DNA of 64,000 bases from Corynascus novoguineensis (lineage: Eukaryota; Ascomycota; Sordariomycetes; Sordariales; Chaetomiaceae). Under the pieces are notes generated by a model that saw only the letters and a list, made by a program, of their open reading frames with translations, ran no database searches and had not been told where the DNA came from. Location of the stretch: the NCBI GenBank assembly GCA_033296725.1, contig MU857636.1, forward strand, positions 148,171 through 212,170, read 5' to 3'. Below are positions 11,960 through 23,285 of this stretch, piece by piece. Made by a program: the position numbers and the translations under genes. Each line of letters starts with the position of its first letter. Position 1 is the first letter of the stretch.

Positions 11960-14560
11960 CTATTTGTGCGCTGTAACGGGTTAGCATCCAGATGCTCAAG
12001 TACACAGGTTTGGTACGACCACGTACGGATGCCCTCTTCAGGAAGGGGCTGGATACCGACCAACTCGGCCGCCGACTTCTCCTTGGTACCCTGCTTTTCC
12101 TCCCGCAGGAACGGGAATGGAAGGACCTCACGGATCGCATAATTGTCGGTAATGAACTGAAAAAAAGCACTGTTAGTTGGTGACCAATCACACTTCGATG
12201 TGCTTGCAATTTTGCCTTACCATGGCAAGACGATCGATACCAAGACCCCAACCACCGGTCGGCGGCACTAAGCATGCGCGTCAGTGTGTCCGTACAACAA
12301 GCATACGTGGAATATATGTGAGTCTTACAGCCATACTCGAGCGCATTGAGGAAGCTCTCATCAATGAGTTGACTGCAATAGAGTTAGCCATGCTCAGTTT
12401 GCTGCACGGTGCTAGCCGAAACTTACGCCTCGTCATCGCCCTGAGCCTTCTGGCGAGCCTGCTCTTCGAACCGCAGTCTTTGGTCGAACGGATTGTTCAA
12501 CTCGGTGTACGCATTGGCAATTTCCTTCTTGCACACGAATGCCCTATCACAAAGTTAGTATCCACGGCGGAAGGATTGGCGTGCAGCAGCCCGGTAAACC
12601 TACTCAAATCGCTCGCAAAGACCTGTGCAGCACCAAGGATTAGCATAGCCACCTCAAAAGTAGGACGCGTCATCATCACTTACCCTTCTTGGACCGATGG
12701 TACTTGGCAAGGGGGCTCATCATTTGCGGGTGCTCGACTGTGATTTCGGGTCAGTTTTGACATTCGGATACTTTCCATGCAGTCGGAACTCACGAATGAA
12801 AGTTGGATTGATGCAGGTGCTTTCGATGAACTCGCCCGTGAGCTTGTCAATCATGCGGGCGTTGGTAAGCGGCGGCGTGCACTCGACGTTCATCTTCTTG
12901 CAGAGCTTCTGCAGGAACTGATTCGTCTCCTCCGTGTGAAGCTCCTCGTAGGGAGGGAACTTCTCGCCCGTGGCCTTCTCAAGCTCGGGGATCATCTCAA
13001 CCTTGCGCCACGGCGCCTCCCAATTGACCTTATACGTCTCTCCGTGCTGGGTCGTGAAGGTGGTCTTGTACGAGCCAGTAAGCTCCTTGACCAGCGAAGA
13101 GACCAGCTCCTCGGTCAGCTTCATCACGTCGTAGACGTCGGCATACGCCCAGTAAAACTCGCAGGACGTGAATTCAGGATTGTGCGTCAGGTCGACACCC
13201 TCGTTGCGGAAGTTCTTGCCGAGCTCAAAGACCTTGCCGAACTGGCCGACAATCATCTTCTTGAGGAAAAGCTCAGGCGCGACACGCATGTACATGTCGA
13301 TGTCGAGATCGTTGTGATGAGTGATGAACGGAAGCTAACGATGGTCAGCCTTAATTCCCAATCAAAGAAATCTTGACATACAGCAGTGGCACCGCCAGCA
13401 ATGGCGTGCATCATCGGGGTCTCAACCTCAATGAAGCGACGCTCATGGAAGACTGGTCTCGGTCAGCTCAAGGATATCACACTAAATGCGGGCAAACATA
13501 TTACATACAGTCGCGGATGTAGCGCACCATCCGACTGCGTTGCCACAGTACCTGACGACTCCGGTCATTCCAGAGCATATCCAGGTACCGCATGCGAGCC
13601 CTGTCACCACCGCAAGTCAGCCACTCGTCCTCTGCCCCTCCCTCTAGGACTTCGGGTCCAACAACACATACCTCTGTTCGGCATCTGAGAACGGAAACCG
13701 CACACTGGGCAGCATGTGCAGGCACGGGCTGAGCAGCACGATCTCGGTCGCAAACACCGACAGGTCGCCCTCCTTGCCCTCAGCAAGCCTGTTCTTGGGG
13801 TTTGTGCGGCCGGCATAGCCGATGATGCCGATGACGTCGCCGCGGCGGATGTTCTCGTGCTGCTTCTCAAAGGACGGGCTACCTTCCTTAACCACCTGCG
13901 CCTGGCATACTACCTGCAACTGCGTGCCGATACTGACCGTGTCGGCCGCCGTGCGGATGTCTATCCAGAATCCAGCCTCTCTCGTTAGTCGAGCTGGCCG
14001 GGTAAACTCGAGGGAAGAGGTATCGGGACAAAGCAATTGGTTTACCGTAAAAGATCAGCTTGGAGCTTAGAGAGCGCTTGTTATAGATGCGCCCCGCGAT
14101 CCGGATTTCCTTGTCCTCGGCTGTCTCGCCGGACTTGAGGTGGCCGAACTCTTCAGCGAATTTGGTCTCATCGTACGTGACCTGAAACTTGTGCGGGTAC
14201 GGGTTGGTCTCAGGGTTCTTGAGCACTGAAGGGCAAGAACAGGTTAGCAAAAGCCTCCATTCATGGCATCAAGGCTGCTGCTAGGAGTCCATGAAACGTA
14301 CGCTCATTGATGTGCCGGGACCGGATCTCGTGGTACTGGTTGGGGTTGAGGTCCGTCTCCTCCTCACCCGCCGCGTTCTTGGGCTTGCTGGAGGTCTTAG
14401 GCGGCGCGTTGGCCGCCTTAGCGGCCTTCTCAGCCTCTTTCTGGCGCTGTTTCTGGCGCTTCTTCAGCTCCGACTTGGACACGCGCTCACCCGTGACTTC
14501 GTCAAGGTGCAGTTTGGCGACCTCCTCGGTGGGAGGCGCGGGGGCGGTGGAGTCAGCCAT
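11960..14560 (-). CDS. KRS1: Lysyl-tRNA synthetase, cytoplasmic (class IIb)
   Basis: Thirteen exons on the minus strand, from the 5' end: 14302-14560, 14046-14225, 13672-13978, 13509-13600, 13382-13452, 12794-13334, 12684-12737, 12604-12622, 12427-12543, 12329-12372, 12221-12267, 12027-12156, 11960-11970 (623 residues). The start opens MADSTAPAPPTEEVAKLHLD and leads into a Lys/Ala-rich helix typical of eukaryotic LysRS. The OB-fold anticodon-binding part contains IRIAGRIYNKR and GDVIGIIGYAGRTNPKN. The class II core has motif 2 (FRNEGVDLTHNPEFTSCEFY) and motif 3 (GWGLGIDRLAMF). The end PEEGIPHK is the usual fungal one. It charges tRNA-Lys with lysine. The 19-nt exon 8 and 11-nt last exon are easy to miss. 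Two boundaries were chosen by frame alone (start of exon 3). Confidence 0.95.
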
Positions 14561-15056
14561 GGTGATTTTTCGGTGTGGTTTTGGCCGGGGAGTTTGTAGA
14601 ATCAAACGACGGGTGCCAATGCAGCCGTCTGCGCGTGGTAATCGTGTGCGAAGGTTAGGTTTTGGTGCAGGCGGGATGTGAACCCAAGTGTAAAATAACC
14701 CCACAGCGGGGTATTTTTTTTCAAACCACCATTGAGTCACCCGTTTGTTTGGGAGAAGGCGATGAAGGTGGGGTGAAGAAAGTTCACCCAGGCCCTAACC
14801 CCAACCCTTCTTGTCCGACGGTTAGCCCCTGAGAACGAAACAACAACCATAGAAGAGAGCGCGACTTAGGTCAAAAACAAGTATTTGTAAGACCTATCCT
14901 TGGTTATTACTTGAGTCATTATATCAAAGAAGGATTAATGAACAGGCCTATGTTCCCCGGAGCGGCACACTTGGGATACCTTGTAGCTTGCATCACCAAA
15001 CTGACCACACCCCATGGGCAAACATTTTCTCTGCAACAATCTAAGACAAGCACAGA
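14561..15056. other. Promoter region of lysyl-tRNA synthetase gene
   Basis: No gene seen. The part next to 14560 should be the leader and promoter of the lysyl-tRNA synthetase gene; the part near 15056 should be the 3' end of the next minus-strand gene. Confidence 0.5.
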
Positions 15057-16672
15057 TCAAGCCCAGCTCGGCATTCTGCCCCGTGCTTGTGCCGAAACCT
15101 GACCTGTAACACCATAGCCAGCCGTGCCATCATCAGTATTGCTCCTCCTTCCTCCCCCCATCTGTTGACGTGTCCGCGACACCCCTAGTTGCCCGATTTG
15201 CTGCGAGGGTGCTGGTACGGGAACGACCGGGTGTAGTTGCTGCTGTGGCTGCTGTTGCTGAAGAGGCTGAGCTTGAACGTCGGTATAACCGCCAGGGTCG
15301 ACATCCATGTCGGCATCAGCGTCAGCATCGGCGTCGACATCGGCATCAGCATCAGCATCGGCGTCGACATCGGCATCAGCATCAGCATCAGCGTCGGCGT
15401 CGGCGTCGGCATCCGCGTCGGCATCCGCGTCGGCATCCGCGTCGGCAGCCGCGTCGAAATAGGCGATTGAGGTTCCTTGTGCGTCGCCGTGTAAGTGCTG
15501 ATTTGATTCTGGCTTGCCGTCCGATTCAGCGTCCCTATCGCTCATCTCTCTGTCTTCCCCTTCGTCTGCATGGATGCTTATTGAAGGTGCTGTGCTGGGG
15601 ACGACCGGAGTAGTTGGAATCACTGGCGTGGTTGCTACGTTCGGCGACATGGCTAAGGCAGCATAACTCGTTCCGTGTGTGGTAGCTATGGAGAGCTGCC
15701 GTGGTTGAGGGCAATCTTGACGGATTGAAGACGACCGTCGTGGCATCTGCACCCCCCTTAGTTGATCCGAGGGACACACGTCGCCAACCGATCCTCGTGG
15801 ACTCGGCCCCGCGGTCCCTGGGCTCAGAGTCCGCTGCGCTTGAAGACCGCCGAAGGCGGAGCGGGTAGACACGATCACGTTCTTCCACCGATCGATGACG
15901 GTTGAAACGACGGTGTTCAGATCCGAGTCACGGTCGGCAATGTTGAAACCGACGAATTGCTTCCCGTTCAAAACTGCATCCTTTTGGACGTGTGCCATGA
16001 ACTTCTCATCGAGGTAGAGGGTCGATGGCGGCGTGATCTTGAATTCGCGCGGCTGTTGCAGGCGAGTCAATTGCTCAATTTGAGTTTTCAGCGCAGCAAC
16101 CTCTTGCCGCAGGAAGTGTTGTCCTTCTTTCAGCTTGTCCACTTCTTGCCGCCTCCTGCAAACTCCACGTGCCAATTCCAGTCTCCAGAGTTGCTCGCGC
16201 TGATCTTGTGCAAGGGCGTTCCAAATAGAAAAGGTAGCATCTAAGTGATCATAAACATGCTTTTCCATCTGCTCAGCTGACTTCTCCGCCTTGAGAACCT
16301 CGGCCTTGGAATCTGTTCTAGTCGCTTCCAAGGATGGGGGGTAGGTCAACTCCTCGTTCAGTGCAGTGGTTGCCGCTGCACAAGCTACCTTCCACTGCCT
16401 GAATTCTTCCCGAAAATAAGCGCGTAATGCTTCGAGCTGAGCGTGGTCCGGGGGCAAAATTGACCACGAAGTGGGTGTCGGGTGCTGCGTTGAGGCGAAA
16501 AGAGTCGGTGGAGGCTCAAGACACTGCAATGTCAGCGCCGGGAAGTCGAGCGAGAACGGGTCAAAGTCAAAGGGCGTCGAGTCAATCTCAATCTGTCGTC
16601 TGCCGGCTCAAGTCAGTAAGTGTACAATGGCCACGAGCAAGGATCGAGCGGGAAGATAGGTTGGAAGGGCGC

Positions 16673-16712
<40 letters not shown>

Positions 16713-17340
16713 GGAACTTGGCCGCTCTTATTGAGCCGAGCAACTCTCTCAGAGCCAGCTCTGCCGCCCTCGACCGATCTTCGGCATTCTGAATTTGTTG
16801 TCTCATCTCCAGCTGCTGCTTGAGCGTTTGGCGGTTAACTGAACGCTGAGATGGCTCATGCCTCGCTTGCTGGGGAACGGCGCTCCCTTCCGCTTCGCCT
16901 CTTGTTCCGCTCTCTCGCAGAGTGAGGTCATTGATGACCCCGGTGGTTTCCCAACGGGGTTTGAACGGGTACTTGCTCCCAGAGGCAGCGCCGGACTGCG
17001 AATCGTCCTTCTGGGATCGTGGGGACCTTGCGGCCGATGCACCAGCATCCCCAAAGGCCGGACTTCGTGGCGCCGTCGTCGGTGTTCCCACTGAAGCCGA
17101 CGCAGCCCGCCGAGATGCGGCACCCTTAGGTTGCCGACGAGTGATATTCTGTCTAATTTTCCGTATAGCTTCAACATCGTGCACACCATCTGGGGGTTTT
17201 GGGTTCTTTTCGCGGATGTAGAGGTCAAGGTGGCGACCTAAAGACGAGGAAGTAAAAGCTTGGTGGCAGTACGGGCAGCTCTTGTCCTTCACTGCCTTTG
17301 GCGTAGTCCCCTCCGAAGAACGGCCTGGTGTCTCGTCCAT
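15057..17340 (-). CDS. Uncharacterised zinc-finger and coiled-coil protein with Asp-Ala repeat
   Basis: Two large frames read as one gene: exon 1 16718-17340 and exon 2 15057-16599, 721 residues. The proposed intron (16600-16717) has an unusual GTTCCG donor, a good branch point (TTACTGAC) and acceptor GGCAG, and contains the 36-nt C/G run. Downstream of the acceptor the frame reads RQIEIDSTPFDFDPFSLDF without a break, which argues for fusion. The N-terminus has a Cys-x2-Cys finger half (CPYCHQAFTSSSLGRHLDLY) followed by Arg/Lys-rich RKIRQNITRR. A helical, coiled-coil-like stretch (LKEGQHFLRQEVAALKTQIEQL) lies in exon 2, then disordered Ser/Thr/Pro sequence and a (Asp-Ala)n tract. I do not recognise a named family; nuclear location is a guess from the finger and basic patch. 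The exact intron ends are uncertain. Confidence 0.65.
15307..15453 (-). repeat. Coding Asp-Ala microsatellite (hexanucleotide-like GAY-GCN)
   Basis: About 24 Asp-x pairs in a row, mostly Asp-Ala with a few Asp-Val and one Asp-Met, in exon 2 of the zinc-finger gene. Synonymous third positions vary between units, so the repeat is not a fresh perfect microsatellite. The region is strongly acidic. Confidence 0.85.
16675..16710. repeat. G36 homopolymer inside the probable intron
   Basis: Thirty-six consecutive G on the plus strand (C on the coding strand). In this assembly the length is an exact multiple of three, so the exon-1 frame reads through as twelve prolines, but it meets a stop shortly afterwards, which supports an intronic place. 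True length is uncertain because such runs are hard to sequence. Confidence 0.9.
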
Positions 17341-20300
17341 GATTCGTATTCATCCGCGAGGGGAGAAGCTGCTGTACCGGACCCCGTGCCGAGAGAGGTT
17401 CACTAAGCTGTCCTCGACCGACCAAAGAGCGTTCTCGTTACGAATTGCTCCCTCCGAGGAGCAGGAACCTTCAGAACCATCCAGTATCGTTTCGGAGAAG
17501 GGGATTCGCAAATAGCGAAAAGTGCGGAATGCCGGGACAGCCAACGGTTTTAATGAGTGGTGGCGATGCAATGGGTAAGTGGACCGTTATCTTGCTTCTC
17601 TCAGCACCCTCATCACCGCGGGGGCTCAAATAGACCGACAATTTGGGGGCTCCATTTCCCGTCTGGGTTGCATTTCCCGGCCAGGGCAGCTCTTAGCTTA
17701 ACCAGGGTTCTGGAGACAGCAGAACCGGGTTGCGCGTGCTGAAGCAACAGTTGTTCTCTCGCAGACTGCAGAGTCGGGCTGGGGAGGAGACGTTCAGAAT
17801 GTAACGGATCTGGCGGGAAGCGGGCCATGATTCTGCGAGATGGCAGGAGAAACTGCAATCCTGGAGCGTTGCAATTCTCCCATATTTTCGCATCTGGTAC
17901 AGTGCGAAAGCTACCGTGTTTCCTGGTTTCATCCCGCTTAATTGTTCAACTCACCCTTTGGGATTCCACCAAGAACATGGTGCAGGCCAATCCCGACAGT
18001 TTTGGTGCCCCTGGCACTTTCGCTGTTGCTACGGAGGATGTCTGGTGTGTGTGAGGGCGAAGTGCGGCTACCGGCTACCTCCTGAATGGTTCCGTCATTG
18101 GCTTGGCGCTGATCGCGGCCTGGACCGCAGGCTTATTGTGGCCCAAGAAGTGAGCAATGTCGAGACGAGGTGGTTATGATCATCAAAATGGCAAATGCTA
18201 GCTTTTGAAGCGTGGAGTTCGTTGCCGTCAAGGGGCGATCAATACGGCGGGCTCTTCCGTCCAAACTCGACATGCTTGTGTAGGTACCTTGGTACGCAAG
18301 TACGCACCACTTGTCTGTTGGTGTTCTCTGCGGTGAGAGAGTTGAGAGTGGACTACCTCACGCATATACTAGACCGTTAGAAACGGGCGCACTCCCATTG
18401 GCATCTCGCTCTTCAAGCCGACACTGAGTGCGGAATTGACGCTCTTCCGTTTCGTCCCGGCTGCCGCAGTTGTATAAGAACCTGAATGCTCAGGTACTCC
18501 ACTAGCGTGCTGCGTAAAACGGCGGCCGGGGTACCCCTTTCCGGCTGCAGGCCCCAACATCCCGCGCCAGGCAAATGAGGAGCTCCTGAAGGAATACCCG
18601 CAAGAGCCTTGGGACAGGGCATTTTCAATGCTATCGCCGGACCAATGGACGGATCGCTTGGCGGGCCCAGGAATTTCGTTAGCTCCGCCGAGGCTCTGGG
18701 GGGAGGTCCCGTCAGAGTGGATTGTCGTTGGATTGGATGTCAATGATGGTCGCGACACCCGTGCGTTTTTACCAAACGAGGAAAAGGACCCTGAACATCA
18801 GACAGGGCTCAGGCAGAGATGACAAGTCGGGAGGCGTTCCGCCTGTTCGCAGTGTACCCAGGCTGTGACCCTCATGGTGTTGCGCGGATGAACCCGAAGC
18901 GGCAATAGCGGCGGCAACGGCAACGGCGGCGGCAGCGGCGGTAGTAGGGGATGGAAGGGTCTGTCAGCTGCATCCCTGTCCCCGATCATGGAGAGCGATC
19001 AACTGATGCAATCGATTATACGGGCTCAACGTTCAAGGTTGTTTCAGTATCTTCATTTCCTCGACAACAGGTGGCCGAGCAACCACCTAGCACAGGAGTG
19101 GATGTTGCCAGGTTTGGCTGAGCTCGTGTTCCGGTCCCGGCTCCTAAAATTGCTGATGGAATTCTGGAAGCCACCTCATTAACCCCACCATCTGACGAAT
19201 ACTTCTCGTACCTAGGTAGCGATCAGACTCAACCTCTCGGGATTCCCTTTTAGGCTCTCATGGGGTTGAGCAGTCGGTAAAATATCCGCCAGATAAAAGT
19301 AGGAATTCAGATCGCGTTGAGGTACCTGATGCGAGAAGTGCCTGTAAGCTCTCGGGGAAAGTTTAGGTTTTGTATGCAGTAGAGGCAACCTCCTGGGGTA
19401 TATTGTAACCTTATCTATGTACCTATCAGGGTCCTCATCGAGAAACCTCCATGGGTATCCCAAGATAGGTACCATAGGGTGCTCCCGTCAAGCGTTAGGT
19501 TGCTGGTCATTGACAACTTAGAACAAGTCGAAGCGTCCCATCTCTCAGAACATCGTTGCCCGAAAAGACGGATATGAGTCTCCACACATCTTTCTCAGCT
19601 TTTCTCCACGTTTCATCCTCGAGCGCTACATGGCCCTTGTTTTTGGCCTTGTGTACTCAAGATAATGCACTTATCTGCCGACGAAACGGATAGGACGCAG
19701 AACTTAATGCTGAACATCGCCATCACAATATGGCATTGCGTTGACGGGATGAACCCTAGTCGCCGCAATGCCAGGCAGCAATATTCCCCTCTTCTTCTCG
19801 CGTGCTACGTGTTGAGACAGTGACGGGGCTGGGGTTAGTAATTGCTGGTTGTCCTCCGCCGCCTGCTTTTTGCGGCCAGGCAAGGGCCGGTGCGAGATTT
19901 GGATACGTCGACCACGAGCACGTCAGACCAAGGTAAACACGCATCTCCATTTTGCTGGGAAAGCTGGTCTTGAACCTTCAGTTCTGCGACGTCTGGTATT
20001 TTCGCCAAGGCAGTAATGACAGACTCCGAAAGCAGAAGCGGGGACCTGATTTCTATCCAAGGTGGTCCGTAAAGGCTAGCTAAATAGGGCAAGAGGAATG
20101 GCAGGGAGTTAGGAAAGAGTGCATCGCTGCCTGCGAACCAGGTGTTCGGTATGGTACGCAGGGGTTCGAGTTGGGCCTGAGGCCGAGAGGAGATGAAATG
20201 AAATGAGAGAAATGGTGTCTGTGGAAAACATGACGGTTGAACTTGAAGGTAGATGAGGGCGGTTGATTGAAAGAGGGTGTTAGGGTGCTGCGACGACAAA

Positions 20301-20818
20301 AGCGTTCAGAACCAAGCGCCTGGAAGGAATGTTACTCTACTGCGGTAGTAGTGTAGCGAGACATCGCCTAATCCTGCCGAAAAGCGTCCAAATCGGGCAA
20401 CTATTGGGGAATTGCTCATGTATGTATGTACTCGAGCATCGTGCATCATAAGCATGTGCTGGTTTGCAAATATATGGATTAGGTACGTATGTGTTTGACG
20501 GGAACACAGGAGGGAGAGAAATGGTTCGCCAAAGTTATGCGAACACCCCCGCTAATAATCTGGACTTCGACGTTCATCATTCCAAGCGCGTTCTGTTATC
20601 GGCCTGGGAGAGCCACCAAGTCACGTGAACAAGCGCCGCACTTGGACGGCCGGGCCCATTCTTTTTTGGAACCAAGCGCATGAAGCTATCACCAGTTTCA
20701 CTTGCCAACGCGCAGCTCGAGCGGCAAACCCGGCAACAAGATCGGCTCCAAACAACTCAGCACACGGCCTTGGATTTATGCAAATCTAAAATTTCTGTAC
20801 TTTGATTTGGCGACAAAT
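17341..20818. other. Gene-poor 3.5-kb region, possible decayed reading frames
   Basis: No confident gene. The promoter of the zinc-finger gene should lie just above 17340 and that of HP1 just below 20819. A frame from 17977 reads MVQANPDSFGAPGTFAVATE, meets TGA at 18052-18054 and goes on in the same frame into a hydrophobic stretch (GYLLNGSVIGLALIAAWTAG) to 18153. Around 18885-19180 a Gly/Asn/Ser-rich stretch (GGNGNGGGSGG) runs into an open frame. A minus-strand frame at 19835-20299 (154 residues) starts with MSSQHPNTLFQ but matches nothing I know. These may be remnants or chance. Confidence 0.3.
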
Positions 20819-21931
20819 ATGCCTCCAGGTGAGTTCACAGTCAAATTGAACAGCAGTTACAACTGGGCTGCAAGCATCTGCTTGGCGCGACGCGTCGGCA
20901 ATCGGCCGGAAATGCAACCCCTCCCAGACTCTGAAAGCACCACACAAGTCTTGTCTAATGATGGCTTTACAGCATTTAGTAATGAGAGAGGGTCAGACAG
21001 AGAGGAGATCGAGCGGCTTACGCCCAAGAAACCCGCCCGTTCCCGAAATCCGACATCATACAACGAAAGCATTCCCGAAGACGAAAATGCAAGAGAGGAA
21101 ACAAATGGGCATGCGGGCGAGGTCGATGAGCAAGGGGAGGAAGATGGCGAGGAACTCGAAGAGGAAGTGTAGGCAGTCAAGAGTGCTCCAGAGCCGGCGC
21201 AATGGTCGTTAACAGAGTTTCAGGTACGTAGTGGAGAAGATCTTGTCGCACATGTTTGATAAGGTAAGGTAATGCTCAATCGCGTATTTTTGGAAGAAGC
21301 TTGGGGTCTAACACGAGGAACAGGGTAAACCACTTTTTGAGGTCAAGTGGGAAGGCTACGAAAAGAAGTCGGACCGGACATGGGAGCCGGAAGAAAACCT
21401 AATGTAGGGGACGGCGGCCTCTTCGAGCTCTGCACTTCTGCTAATTGGTTCCCTTCAGCGAGAACGCGTCCGAAGCGCTTAATGAATACTTGGACAGCAT
21501 CGGCGGACGGGAAAAACTCTATGAAGAGAGTGCCAACGCGCTCAAATCGAAGAAGCGAGGGAGACAATCATCTTCAGCCACTCCGCAAAAAGGCGGGAAG
21601 AGATCGAGGGTGAACGGGGACCATCCGGCAGACTCCGAACCACCCTCAAGCGCAAAGGCAGCAGTCTGGAAGCCACCAGCGGGCAGCTGGGAGGATCACA
21701 TTGCTCACCTGGACGCCTGCGAGGACGAGGAGACGGGGAAGTTGATGGTGTATCTGACATGGAAGAACGGTCAGAAAACACAACACCCAACTCACGTAAT
21801 CTACCAAAGGTGTCCGCAAAAGGTATGTTGCCTCTTTTACGTGCTTTTGGAGGTTGAATACTTACCGACTATAGATGTTACAATTTTATGAGCAGCACAT
21901 CCGGATAGTCAAGAGAGAACCGTCAGAATGA
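20819..21931 (+). CDS. hpo: Heterochromatin protein 1 (chromodomain and chromoshadow domain)
   Basis: Six exons: 20819-20828, 20973-21168, 21224-21263, 21324-21403, 21459-21822, 21875-21931; 248 residues. An acidic N-terminal arm (EEDGEELEEEV) leads into the chromodomain from about residue 69: YVVEKILSHMFDKGKPLFEV, then KWEGYEKKSDRTWEPEENL. The aromatic cage residues Tyr, Trp and Tyr of the methyl-lysine pocket are present. A basic hinge (KSKKRGRQ, KGGKRSR) is followed by a chromoshadow domain from about residue 186 (WEDHIAHLDACEDEETGKL to QFYEQHIRIVKRE). HP1 binds H3 trimethylated at lysine 9 and dimerises through the shadow domain; in Neurospora the orthologue (hpo) is needed for DNA methylation. 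The 10-nt first exon holding only three codons and a base is inferred from the GTGAGT donor after ATGCCTCCAG. Confidence 0.93.
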
Positions 21932-23132
21932 CTGTCGGTCACTCCATCCTCGAGCCAATCGACAGATCGGACCGTATCACGAACCTCATACCTCTCTATT
22001 TCTCGCACATTCAACCGGTATATCATGGCGCATCCTGGATTGGTTACATGAAGTGTCTTGCCGCCTTTGGATGCCGCGTGAGAAGTTGAGAATGGAAAAC
22101 CTCCCTTCCAGCCTCAACCTGTCGCTTGGTGGCGAAACCGATGTGAGTGAGTTCAGCAGTCTATGAACGTAACTTTGTGGGCTTATGTACGAATAAAGTA
22201 GCCATAATGAATGTTGATTTTGGAGTCGTGTTCGCGATACCAACTGAAAAGGAATATCAACGTGAGAGCATTGCCAGCCCTTTTGGAAGTTTCAACCAGT
22301 TCGCCAGGACAGCGAGACCTTGTTGGCAACAGTTGCACGCTACAAGCAGTGAGCTGGCCCCCTGTATCCGACCAATGGACTGGCGAATAGAAGTGAAGCA
22401 TTGCAGAAGTGGCTGGTTGAGAGCTCTATCTCATTGGTGTGGGAGGACCCCTGTTTGACAGGGATTGTGTGCGCCAAGCAAGCTTGATGGCCATGCCAGC
22501 CTTCTTTTTTATTGACATTTATCAGGTGGCGGGGCAACCACCTATTTGACGGCAGGTGTTTGCTGCCGCCGCGCCGGCGGCGGGTTGCCCAACTTGACTT
22601 GCATTGCTGCACCCCCGTTGCGATCTCGCTGGCTTTTTCTAGACGACGTTACGGATTTCGTTACGTCGTTGTGGTGTTGTTGAGATTCTCCGGCAACTTA
22701 CTAACGAAAGAATACCACCGGCACGGTCTCGCAGCCTTGCGCAACGTCGAACCCCGCAATCAACGGCGAGCTACTTGTTAAAGTAAGCTATCCGTCTCTC
22801 GATCTCATACCTTTCCTTCCAGACCCTTGCAGCTAACGTTGAACGAAAGAACCATCTTGAACTGTCACGATTCGACTCAATCACAGCCGTCATCAGATTT
22901 GGAAAGCTTCTAGTACCATTCCCGGCTTCGACTTCTACCAGTCATCCGCCAAGCAGACGTACGTACCCACGCATCGTTGCCGCCGACTGCCGCGATTGTA
23001 CTAGTGCAACTGGTCCTTTTGCGCCGTGCCACGAAGCCGTCCCTTTGACCCAAAACACCGCGAGAGGGCAGCCGGGCATTACGAGAAGCCAGCCGAGACA
23101 GAGAAAGAGTTGGGGCAGGACATACGGGCAAG
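21932..23132. other. Intergenic between HP1 and the microprotein gene
   Basis: No larger gene seen. From about 22790 the sequence looks like a 5' leader: pyrimidine-rich patches and a possible leader intron (GTACGT near 22960). Overlapping frames at 22147-22458 and 22910-23206 carry no recognisable protein. Confidence 0.4.
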
Positions 23133-23285
23133 ATGAAGCAGAACGACGTCATCGCTGTCATCATCATCATCCTATTCATTGTGTTGGCGCTTATTGCATT
23201 CGGCATCTACCACCTCGTCAGCGTTGCGCGGGACAATGTGCACGGGACAGTGACGACGTCGTCAAGCGGGAGCAGTGAAGAGTAA
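23133..23285 (+). CDS. 50-residue single-pass membrane microprotein
   Basis: A complete frame from ATG (23133) to TAA. It starts MKQNDVIAVIIIILFIVLA, a strongly hydrophobic helix of about 22 residues that continues to IAFGIYHLV, followed by a short polar tail ending SSSGSSEE. The Met is preceded by a purine at -3 (GCAAGATG) and the codons favour C/G in third position, as in real genes nearby. The tail has one basic residue after the helix and ends acidic. The IYHLV at the end of the helix is faintly like the oligosaccharyltransferase subunit Ost4 (which ends its helix with YH), but the N-terminal Ost4 residues are not matched, so I do not assign it. It falls below common ORF length cut-offs. 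Confidence 0.6.
   Translation: MKQNDVIAVIIIILFIVLALIAFGIYHLVSVARDNVHGTVTTSSSGSSEE

Noticed and set aside
19835..20299. 154-residue minus-strand frame upstream of HP1
   Set aside because: Unbroken but without recognisable content, and placed where the HP1 promoter should be; kept only as a remark on the gene-poor region.
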